6,436 nt of DNA from Pseudomonadota bacterium (GTDB lineage Bacteria; Pseudomonadota; Gammaproteobacteria; Burkholderiales; Sulfuriferulaceae): positions 1 through 6,436 of the forward strand of contig JAJYGL010000071.1 of the NCBI GenBank assembly GCA_021790625.1, in the 5' to 3' direction. A program made the position numbers and the translations under genes. Positions 1 to 5,989 of this stretch are shown here, in pieces. The stretch's first letter is position 1. Every line of letters begins with the position of its first letter. The notes below the pieces were generated by a model that searched no databases, was not told the origin of the DNA, and was given only the letters and a program-made list of their open reading frames with translations.

Positions 1-2033
1 ACAAGGAATTTACCGCTGATGAACTCAAAGATGGCCTGAAACAGGCGAAACTGACAGAAGGGCAGATTTTTGATCAGGCTGTGCTCGATCGCGCGGTGCA
101 GGAAATCAAACGCCTGTATTACACGCACTCCCGATATTCTGTGTCCATCAATACCGTGGTGAAGCCGTTGCCCCGTAATCGGGTCACGGTGATATTCAAT
201 ATTGACGAAGGCGCTACGGCGAAAATCGAACAGATTACATTCGTTGGCAATCATGTCTTTTCTGACAAGCAGTTGGGCAAGGCCATCAAGCTTGGAACGC
301 CAGACTGGCTGAGTTGGTATACCAAAAACGATCAATATTCGCCCGACAAACTGGCTGCGGATGTCGAGGCGTTGCGCTCGTATTATTTGAATCGCGGTTA
401 TTTGGAATACAGCGTGGATTCTACTCAGGTAGCGATTACGCCAGATAAAAAAACGATTCAACTGACTTTCAATATGACGGAAGGTCCTCGTTATACTGTG
501 ACAGGCATCAAGCTCGGGGGCAATTTGATTGTGCCAGAACCCGAATTACGCAAATTGATTGATATTCAGCCAGGCGATGTGTTTTCGCGACAGAAAATCA
601 CCGATGCGTCGAAAAAAATTGGGGATCGTCTGGGTAATGATGGTTATGCGTTTGCGAACGTGAATGCCGTGCCTGAAGTTGACAAAGACAAGCATACGGT
701 TGCTTTCACGTTCATGGTCGATCCGGGGCATCGTGTATATGTCAATCATATCAATTTCAGCGGTAATAAATTGACGCGCGATGAAGTGGCGCGACGTGAG
801 TTTCGCCAGTTGGAGGGTAGCTGGTATGATGCTTCGTTGATTCATTTGTCCAAGATCCGGTTGCAGCGTTTGGGATATTTCAGTGATGTGACCATTGAAA
901 CGCCTGCGGTACCCAATACGAATGATCAGGTGGACGTGAATGTGACCGTCAAAGAATTGCCTACTGGCAGCATCATGGCCGGTGTCGGCTTTGCCTCGCA
1001 GGAAGGATTGATTCTTTCTGCATCGATATCGCAAAACAATCTTTTTGGTAGTGGTGATTCGCTGTCGCTGAATTTGAGCAGTGGTTTATTTGCGCAAAAT
1101 TATTCTTTATCGTTTACCAACCCATATTCGACCGTTGATGGTTTGAGTTCTGGTTACGATATTTATCAACAAGTCACCAATACGACACAGCTGGTGACAT
1201 TGGCGCCGTATGAAGATAGTACAACCGGCATTGGCGCCCGTTTGGCAATTCCGTTAAATGAACAGGATACTGTCAGTCTTGGTGCGGCTTATGAATTTAC
1301 CAATATCGGTATTGTGCCGGGAGGCAGTCCGCCACAGTACATTGCGTATGTCGATCAATATGGAAATAACAATACGACGGCGCGGTTGAATTTGGGTTGG
1401 GCGCATGATACGCGTGATGATCTGATCTGGCCAACATCCGGTATGCTGGAACGTTTGTATGGCGAGATAGGCACACCATTGGGCAGCCTGCATTATTACA
1501 AGGTTAATTATCAGCAGCAATGGTTTGATTCTTTGAATAAAACCTTTACCCTGATGCTGAATGGACAAGTTGGTTATGGTAATGGTTATGGTGGGCAGGG
1601 CTTGCCATTCTTCCAGAACTTTTATGCGGGTGGCGTGACTTCGGTACGCGGTTATGATATATCGACCATCGGTCCAAAATACTTTGACCCGCTGTATGGA
1701 ACTTATATTGCCACCGGTGGTAATGAGAGTGCTACGGGCAATATCGAGCTATTGTTCCCGATGCCTGGCATGGAAGATAACCATGCCGTGCGATTGAGCG
1801 TGTTTATCGATGGCGGTGCCATCAGAGATACCAATGCGGATGTGGCGGCTTATGATGCACAGTCTCCTGGTAACCCGTATCTGACCAGCAGTGCCTTCCG
1901 TTATTCTGCCGGTTTTGCCGTGAACTGGATTTCGCCGGTTGGCCCACTCAAATTCAGTCTGGCGCATGCGTTGAATCCGCAACCTTTCGACGTGACTGTG
2001 CCGTTCCAGTTTACTTTGGGGCAGGTGTTTTAA
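1..2033 (+). CDS. bamA: Outer membrane protein assembly factor BamA, 5'-truncated by window edge
   Basis: BamA is the central Omp85-family subunit of the BAM complex, which folds and inserts beta-barrel proteins into the outer membrane. The reading frame is already open at the window start (first whole codon at 3) and gives 676 residues, so about 100 or more N-terminal residues (signal peptide, POTRA1, part of POTRA2) lie upstream. Visible in order: the end of POTRA2, then POTRA3 from about residue 74 (IEQITFVGNHVF), POTRA4 from about 164 (YTVTGIKLGGN) and POTRA5 from about 243 (VYVNHINFSGN). The 16-strand barrel runs from about 321 to the end. The barrel carries the conserved HDTRDD...PTSG stretch, the glycine-rich GYGNGYGG turn, and the L6 lid motif VRGY (residues 548-551, positions 1644-1655; VRGF in E. 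coli). The protein ends in ...FTLGQVF, a C-terminal beta-signal with terminal Phe. A GTG at 81 is only an internal codon, because the family homology continues upstream of it. The gene is followed directly by skp, as in many proteobacteria. Confidence 0.97.
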   Translation, partial: KEFTADELKDGLKQAKLTEGQIFDQAVLDRAVQEIKRLYYTHSRYSVSINTVVKPLPRNRVTVIFNIDEGATAKIEQITFVGNHVFSDKQLGKAIKLGTPDWLSWYTKNDQYSPDKLAADVEALRSYYLNRGYLEYSVDSTQVAITPDKKTIQLTFNMTEGPRYTVTGIKLGGNLIVPEPELRKLIDIQPGDVFSRQKITDASKKIGDRLGNDGYAFANVNAVPEVDKDKHTVAFTFMVDPGHRVYVNHINFSGNKLTRDEVARREFRQLEGSWYDASLIHLSKIRLQRLGYFSDVTIETPAVPNTNDQVDVNVTVKELPTGSIMAGVGFASQEGLILSASISQNNLFGSGDSLSLNLSSGLFAQNYSLSFTNPYSTVDGLSSGYDIYQQVTNTTQLVTLAPYEDSTTGIGARLAIPLNEQDTVSLGAAYEFTNIGIVPGGSPPQYIAYVDQYGNNNTTARLNLGWAHDTRDDLIWPTSGMLERLYGEIGTPLGSLHYYKVNYQQQWFDSLNKTFTLMLNGQVGYGNGYGGQGLPFFQNFYAGGVTSVRGYDISTIGPKYFDPLYGTYIATGGNESATGNIELLFPMPGMEDNHAVRLSVFIDGGAIRDTNADVAAYDAQSPGNPYLTSSAFRYSAGFAVNWISPVGPLKFSLAHALNPQPFDVTVPFQFTLGQVF

Positions 2034-2036
2034 GGA
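2032..2036 (+). promoter_or_regulatory. Shine-Dalgarno site for skp, overlapping the bamA stop
   Basis: AAGGA begins inside the bamA TAA stop. Three ATG codons follow in tandem at 2037, 2040 and 2043, at spacings of 0, 3 and 6 nt. Only the third has a normal spacing, so this site decides the start in favour of 2043. Its overlap with the bamA stop also suggests that ribosomes finishing bamA feed skp. Confidence 0.6.
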
Positions 2037-2042
2037 ATGATG

Positions 2043-2528
2043 ATGCGTTGGCTGGGTTATGCAATTGTCGTGTTATTGTTTTCTACCCAGGCGTGGGCGG
2101 ATATGCGTATTGGTTTTGTCAATACCGACCGGGTCATGCGTGAGGCACCCATTGCATTGGCCGCGCAAAAGCGACTGGAAAAGGAATTTGCGCCACGGGA
2201 CGCCGCGTTACAGAAAATGGCAAAACAGGTCAAGGATTTGCAATCGCAACTGGATCGGGAAGGCGGTTCGATGTCTGATGCTGACCGGCACAACAAAGAA
2301 CGTGATCTGGCGAACTTGACTCTGGAATATCAGCGCGGTTTGCGTGAATTTCGCGAAGATCTGAATTTGCGTCGCAACGAAGAGTTGGTCAAGGTGCAGG
2401 ACAAGGCGCGCAAAGCCATCCAGACTTTTGCCGTGAACGAAAAATATGACCTGATTGTAGAAGATGCCGTGTATTACAATCCGCGTATTGATATTACTGA
2501 TCGCATTATTCGCATGTTGGCACAGTAA
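2043..2528 (+). CDS. skp: Periplasmic chaperone Skp (OmpH family)
   Basis: Skp is a trimeric periplasmic chaperone that holds unfolded outer-membrane proteins after Sec export and passes them to BAM. The start chosen is the third of three tandem ATGs (2037, 2040, 2043), because AAGGA at 2032-2036 sits 6 nt before it. This gives 161 residues, the length of E. coli Skp; the first ATG would give 163. The N-terminus is a clear signal peptide: a short basic start (MRW), a hydrophobic core (AIVVLLF) and a cleavage site after AWA, so the mature protein begins DMRIGFVNTDRVM. Next comes a long charged, heptad-like segment (about residues 37-125) that should form the antiparallel helical arm, with a Gly-Gly near its turn. 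The C-terminal strand and helix (YDLIVEDAVYYNPRIDIT) are typical of OmpH proteins. Two in-frame stops (TAA TAG) end the gene. Its position between bamA and lpxD is the classical one. Confidence 0.94.
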   Translation: MRWLGYAIVVLLFSTQAWADMRIGFVNTDRVMREAPIALAAQKRLEKEFAPRDAALQKMAKQVKDLQSQLDREGGSMSDADRHNKERDLANLTLEYQRGLREFREDLNLRRNEELVKVQDKARKAIQTFAVNEKYDLIVEDAVYYNPRIDITDRIIRMLAQ

Positions 2529-2532
2529 TAGC

Positions 2533-2536
2533 GGAG
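2533..2536 (+). promoter_or_regulatory. Shine-Dalgarno site for lpxD
   Basis: GGAG lies 6 nt before the ATG at 2543, in the 14-nt gap after skp. It supports that start, and it shows lpxD has its own ribosome entry site rather than depending on overlap with skp. Confidence 0.6.
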
Positions 2537-2542
2537 CCTGGT

Positions 2543-3586
2543 ATGACGACTTCTTATACTCTGACGGAATTGGTGCAGCATTTTGGCGGTAGCATCGTGG
2601 GAAATGCCGATACCAGAGTGGGGCAGATTGCGAGCTTGCAGGCGGCAACTGCGAATGATATTGCTTTTTTGACCAATCCGAAATGGCGTGGTCAATTGGA
2701 TACCAGTCTTGCGGCAGCATTTATTCTTGCGCCAGTCATGGCGGATGCTACCGACAAGCCTCGTATTGTGACAGACAATCCCTACGCATACTTTGCCAAG
2801 GTTTCTGGGCTGTTCAATCCGCCGCCCGATATGGAACCTGGTATCGCCGGTAGTGCTGTGGTGCACCCGGAAGCCAGGCTGGGCGAGGATGTTTGTGTGG
2901 GCGCAAACGTCGTGATTGGTCGCGGAGTGATTATTGGGGATGGTGCCCGTATTGGCGCTGGTTCGGTGATTGGTGATGGTACAGTGATTGGTTCGCAGGC
3001 GCGTTTATATGCAAATGTCACTATTTATCACCGTTGTGTCATTGGCGACAGAGTGATTTTGCATGGCGGTTGTGTGATTGGCTCGGATGGGTTCGGTCTG
3101 GCGCAGGAAGATGGCCATTGGCTGAAAATTCCCCAGGTAGGTCGGGTAGTGATTGGCCATGATGTGGAAATCGGCGCCAATACGACTGTTGATCGCGGTG
3201 CGCTGGATGACACCATCATTCATGACGGCGTCAAACTCGACAACCTGATTCAGGTGGCGCATAACGTACAGATTGGCGCGCATACGGCAATCGCAGCCTG
3301 TGCTGGTATTGCAGGTAGCGCAAAAATTGGCGCACATTGCACGATTGGTGGTGCGGCGATGATTTTTGGGCATATCGAAATTGCCGATGGAGTGAATATT
3401 TCCACCAACACACTGATTACCAAGTCATTACCCAAGCCAGGCAGTTACACCTCGACCCCACCATTTGCCGAGCACAGTGAATGGCTCAGGAATGCTGTGC
3501 ACATGCGGCATCTCGACAGCATGGCCAAACGGTTGCGTGCACTGGAAAAAAAAATGGAAGCATTGATGGAAAACAAGGAAGAGTAG
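2543..3586 (+). CDS. lpxD: UDP-3-O-(3-hydroxyacyl)glucosamine N-acyltransferase LpxD
   Basis: LpxD transfers an (R)-3-hydroxyacyl chain from ACP to the 2-amino group of UDP-3-O-acylglucosamine, the third step of lipid A synthesis, in the cytoplasm. The 347 residues match the family length (341 in E. coli). Residues 1-100 form the uridine-binding domain with the AFLTNPKW motif. Residues 103-285 are a left-handed beta-helix of many hexapeptide repeats (for example VVIGRG, VIIGDG, ARIGAG, TVIGSQ). The family signature NTTVDRGALDDTII is at 213-226. The catalytic His is H240 in IQVAHN (H239 in E. coli). The C-terminus is a charged helix (about 310-347) after PGSYTSTPP; in characterised LpxD this region helps bind ACP. 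L291 aligns with the E. coli ruler residue M290. Trp48 stands where a uracil-stacking Tyr is usual. The stop, one further codon and the fabZ ATG follow in the same reading frame. Confidence 0.96.
   Translation: MTTSYTLTELVQHFGGSIVGNADTRVGQIASLQAATANDIAFLTNPKWRGQLDTSLAAAFILAPVMADATDKPRIVTDNPYAYFAKVSGLFNPPPDMEPGIAGSAVVHPEARLGEDVCVGANVVIGRGVIIGDGARIGAGSVIGDGTVIGSQARLYANVTIYHRCVIGDRVILHGGCVIGSDGFGLAQEDGHWLKIPQVGRVVIGHDVEIGANTTVDRGALDDTIIHDGVKLDNLIQVAHNVQIGAHTAIAACAGIAGSAKIGAHCTIGGAAMIFGHIEIADGVNISTNTLITKSLPKPGSYTSTPPFAEHSEWLRNAVHMRHLDSMAKRLRALEKKMEALMENKEE
3575..3579 (+). promoter_or_regulatory. Shine-Dalgarno site for fabZ inside the end of lpxD
   Basis: AAGGA, within the longer purine tract AAGGAAGAG (3575-3583), lies in the last codons of lpxD. 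It ends 10 nt before the fabZ ATG at 3590, or 6 nt before if the ribosome pairs with GGAAGAG. It supports the fabZ start and tight coupling with lpxD. Confidence 0.5.
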
Positions 3587-3589
3587 TGC

Positions 3590-4021
3590 ATGGAAATTAA
3601 CGAAATCATGGCATATCTGCCACACCGTTACCCTTTTTTACTGGTGGACAGAGTGGTGAGTCTGGTGCCGGATAAATCCGTTGTCGCATTGAAAAATGTC
3701 TCTATGAATGAGCCTTTTTTCGCCGGCCATTTCCCGCGTCATCCAGTCATGCCGGGCGTGCTGATTCTGGAAGCGCTGGCACAGGCAGCAGCCCTGTTGT
3801 CATTCAAGTCGGTAGGTGGACCGCCAGACGAGGATGCTGTGGTATATTTTGCCGGTATTGATAAGGCGCGCTTCAAAAAACCGGTCATGCCAGGCGATCA
3901 ATTGATGCTGCATGTCGAGATTTTGCGCCATCTCAAAGGTATCTGGAAATATAGCACTTATGCTGAGGTCGATGGGCGGCGCGTGGCAGAAGCAGAAATG
4001 ATGGCGACATTGCGGTTATGA
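3590..4021 (+). CDS. fabZ: 3-hydroxyacyl-[acyl-carrier-protein] dehydratase FabZ
   Basis: FabZ dehydrates (R)-3-hydroxyacyl-ACP to trans-2-enoyl-ACP in each round of type II fatty-acid elongation, in the cytoplasm. The 143-residue protein is a complete single hot-dog domain of normal family length. The N-terminal PHRYPFLLVDRV motif is at 11-22. The central-helix motif GHFPRHPVMPGVLILEALAQ is at 46-65 and holds the catalytic pair His47 and Glu61. The substrate-tunnel segment FAGIDKARFKKPVMPGDQL follows at 87-105. The ATG is 3 nt after the lpxD stop and in the same frame. The stop overlaps the lpxA start as ATGA, which points to translational coupling. FabZ consumes the same hydroxyacyl-ACP substrates that LpxA and LpxD use, so co-translation with both would help keep phospholipid and lipid A synthesis in balance. 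That last point is inference from known pathway biochemistry. No residue looks out of place. Confidence 0.97.
   Translation: MEINEIMAYLPHRYPFLLVDRVVSLVPDKSVVALKNVSMNEPFFAGHFPRHPVMPGVLILEALAQAAALLSFKSVGGPPDEDAVVYFAGIDKARFKKPVMPGDQLMLHVEILRHLKGIWKYSTYAEVDGRRVAEAEMMATLRL
4018..4021 (+). promoter_or_regulatory. ATGA stop-start overlap coupling fabZ and lpxA
   Basis: The lpxA ATG (4018-4020) and the fabZ TGA (4019-4021) share bases. No Shine-Dalgarno-like sequence stands at normal spacing upstream of this ATG. The arrangement is typical of termination-reinitiation coupling, which would tie LpxA output to FabZ output. Confidence 0.6.
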
Positions 4022-4818
4022 CGGTAAACCATATTCACCCGACGGCTATTATTCATAAGACAGCCATCGTGCACCCGGGTGCGAAATTAGGCGCACGGGT
4101 GAACATTGGCGCCTACAGTATCATTGGCGAGCATGTGGAAATTGGCGATGACACCCGAATCGGCGCGCATGTCGTGATTGACGGGCATACGCGTATTGGT
4201 TCGGCTAACCGGATTTTCCAGTTTTGTTCATTGGGTGAAATCCCGCAAGATAAAAAATACAACGATGAGCCGACGCGCCTGGACATTGGTGATCGCAATG
4301 TCATTCGCGAGTTTTGCACGTTTAATATTGGCACAGTGCAGGATGCAGGTGTGACCCGCATTGGTTCGGATAACTGGATTATGGCTTATGTGCACATCGC
4401 ACACGATTGCCAGATTGGCAATCATACTATTTTTGCCAACAATGCTTCTCTGGCCGGGCATGTGCAAGTAGGAGATTATGCGGTTCTTGGCGGGTTTACT
4501 GGTGTGCATCAGTTCTGTCGCGTTGGCGCACATGTGATGACGGGAATATCGACGGTGGTGTTCAAGGATATTCCGCCTTTTGTGATGGCGGCTGGTCAAC
4601 CCGCAGCGCCGCATGGCATCAATACCGAAGGTTTGAAGCGACGCGGAATGTCTGTCGACGCACTGTCCACGCTCAAGCAAGCGTATAAAATTGTCTGGCG
4701 CGAAGGTTTGACCGTGACTGATGCGCTGACCAAATTGAGCGAACTCTCGCCTGTAACGGCAGAAGTGGCAGCATTAAGCGCATTTCTGGCTGTTCCTGGG
4801 CGTGGCATTATCCGCTGA
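4018..4818 (+). CDS. lpxA: Acyl-ACP--UDP-N-acetylglucosamine O-acyltransferase LpxA
   Basis: LpxA catalyses the first step of lipid A synthesis: transfer of an (R)-3-hydroxyacyl chain from ACP to the 3-OH of UDP-GlcNAc, as a cytoplasmic homotrimer. The 266 residues compare with 262 in E. coli. Residues about 5-190 form a left-handed beta-helix of hexapeptide repeats. The HIAHD motif at 126-130 holds the catalytic His129 (E. coli H125) and His126 (H122). His148 (AGHV) and His164 (VHQFC) match E. coli H144 and H160. INTEGLKRR (201-209) supplies the Asn202, Glu204 and Arg208 equivalents of substrate-binding N198, E200 and R204. The constant offset of four makes the alignment firm. Residues 200-266 form the C-terminal helical domain. 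At the ruler position, where E. coli has Gly173, this protein has Ile177. The ATG overlaps the fabZ stop by four bases with no clear ribosome-binding site, so it is probably translated by coupling. Confidence 0.97.
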   Translation: MTVNHIHPTAIIHKTAIVHPGAKLGARVNIGAYSIIGEHVEIGDDTRIGAHVVIDGHTRIGSANRIFQFCSLGEIPQDKKYNDEPTRLDIGDRNVIREFCTFNIGTVQDAGVTRIGSDNWIMAYVHIAHDCQIGNHTIFANNASLAGHVQVGDYAVLGGFTGVHQFCRVGAHVMTGISTVVFKDIPPFVMAAGQPAAPHGINTEGLKRRGMSVDALSTLKQAYKIVWREGLTVTDALTKLSELSPVTAEVAALSAFLAVPGRGIIR

Positions 4819-4819
4819 T

Positions 4820-5989
4820 ATGTTTGCATCACGCCCTGCACCCCGTTCTGCACCGCGCATTGCCATCGTGGCAGGAGAAGCTTCTGGTGATTTGCTTGGC
4901 GGACATTTGATTCGTGCTGTGCACGCACGATGTCCAAATGCCGAGTTTTATGGTATTGCCGGTCAGCAAATGATGCTTGCTGGCGCCAATGCCATGTTCC
5001 AGATGGAAAAATTGTCTGTTAGTGGTTATGCGGAAGTCTGGCGGCACTTGCCTGAACTGTTGCGCATTCGGCGTGAATTGAAGAAAAAGATTTTGCTGGA
5101 TAAGCCGGATGTGTTTATAGGCATCGATGCCCCCGACTTTAATCTTGGTCTGGAACGGGTATTAAAGCGGCATGGGATTCCTACCTTGCATTTCGTCAGT
5201 CCGTCTATATGGGCATGGCGGGGTGGACGTATCAAAAAAATTCTGCGTGCGGTATCCAGAATGTTGGTAGTGTTTCCTTTTGAAGAAATGATTTATCGCG
5301 ATGCCGGATTGCCTGTCAATTATGTCGGACATCCACTGGCAGATACGCTGCCGGATGAACCCGACCGATTTGCGGCGCGCAAACGGCTCAATTTGCCCAC
5401 AGACGTGCCAATCATCGCCCTGCTGCCGGGGAGTCGGGAAGGCGAATTGTTGCAGCACGCCACGCTGTTTGTGGAAACGGTAGCTTTGCTGCGGCAACGA
5501 TTTCCTACGATGCGTTTTGTGGCTCCGTTTGCCAACCGGACGACACGGGAAATTTTTATTGCGGCCTTGCATCAGCACGCAGATGCACTACCAGTACAAA
5601 TCATGAATGGGCACGCAGATTATGCCATGACCGCCGCTGATATGGTACTTGTCGCATCGGGTACGGCAACACTTGAGGCCGCGCTACTCAAACGCCCGAT
5701 GGTCATTACGTATCGCGTCAAACCTTTTACCGCATGGTTGATGCGTAAGCGTGCCTATCTGCCGTGGGTAGGGTTACCCAATATTCTGGAGCGGGATTTT
5801 GTTGTCCCCGAGCTACTACAAGAACAGGCAACTGCAGAAAATCTTGCTCGCGCTTTGGGCGACCTGTTTGAAGATGTGCCGCGTCGCGAAAAAATAATTG
5901 CAATATTTTCCCGATTGCATCAAACCTTGAAACAGAATACGGCACAAAAAATAGCCGAGGCCATTTTGCCTTACTTGCCATGCGATTGA
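4820..5989 (+). CDS. lpxB: Lipid-A-disaccharide synthase LpxB
   Basis: LpxB is a GT19 glycosyltransferase that condenses UDP-2,3-diacylglucosamine with lipid X to form the tetra-acyl disaccharide 1-phosphate on the inner face of the cytoplasmic membrane. From the ATG at 4820 it has 389 residues (E. coli 382). Visible motifs: VAGEASGD at 17-24; GIDAPDFN at 101-108, whose Asp103 matches an Asp required in characterised LpxB; SPSIWAWR at 127-134; LLPGSREGE at 201-209, with the required Arg at 206; SGTATLE at 280-286; and LPN at 319-321. Together they make a complete GT-B fold. The frame also contains a GTG at 4802, which would add six residues and overlap lpxA by 17 nt. Neither start has a good Shine-Dalgarno site. 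I prefer ATG, one base after the lpxA stop, because ATG is the stronger codon and the N-terminus is then closer to the E. coli length. The 3' end overlaps rnhB by 10 nt. Confidence 0.96.
   Translation: MFASRPAPRSAPRIAIVAGEASGDLLGGHLIRAVHARCPNAEFYGIAGQQMMLAGANAMFQMEKLSVSGYAEVWRHLPELLRIRRELKKKILLDKPDVFIGIDAPDFNLGLERVLKRHGIPTLHFVSPSIWAWRGGRIKKILRAVSRMLVVFPFEEMIYRDAGLPVNYVGHPLADTLPDEPDRFAARKRLNLPTDVPIIALLPGSREGELLQHATLFVETVALLRQRFPTMRFVAPFANRTTREIFIAALHQHADALPVQIMNGHADYAMTAADMVLVASGTATLEAALLKRPMVITYRVKPFTAWLMRKRAYLPWVGLPNILERDFVVPELLQEQATAENLARALGDLFEDVPRREKIIAIFSRLHQTLKQNTAQKIAEAILPYLPCD

Noticed and set aside
81..83. GTG at 81 as the bamA start
   Set aside because: The frame is open back to position 3, and the upstream residues (KEFTADELKDGL...) continue POTRA2, so the gene is truncated by the window edge and does not start here.
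546..1034. 162-residue open frame on the minus strand inside bamA
   Set aside because: It lies wholly antisense to strongly conserved BamA POTRA and barrel sequence, shows no recognisable domain and has no visible ribosome site. It is a shadow of the real gene.
1571..1592. 10-bp direct repeat TGGTTATGGT with a 12-bp period
   Set aside because: It encodes GYGNGYGG, a conserved glycine-rich turn of BamA (GYGDGLGG in E. coli). The repeat is explained by the protein motif.
1767..1787. Perfect 7-bp inverted repeat GGCATGG / CCATGCC with a 7-nt loop
   Set aside because: It looks like a terminator stem, but no T-tract follows and it lies within the conserved BamA barrel code. It is probably incidental.
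2059..2319. 86-residue plus-strand frame inside skp
   Set aside because: It is an out-of-frame shadow of skp: the skp frame has a signal peptide and the family motifs, and this frame has none.
2208..2720. 170-residue minus-strand open frame across the skp-lpxD junction, with further minus-strand frames near 2474-2866 and 3005-3373
   Set aside because: All are antisense to conserved skp and lpxD codons, the translations are low in recognisable structure, and the sense genes explain the region fully.
2900..3390. Recurring short units such as ATTGGTGATGGT and GATTGGCGC, resembling a DNA repeat array; a similar pattern is in 4080-4560
   Set aside because: They encode the hexapeptide repeats of the LpxD and LpxA left-handed beta-helices. 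They are imperfect and codon-phased, not CRISPR or tandem-repeat DNA.
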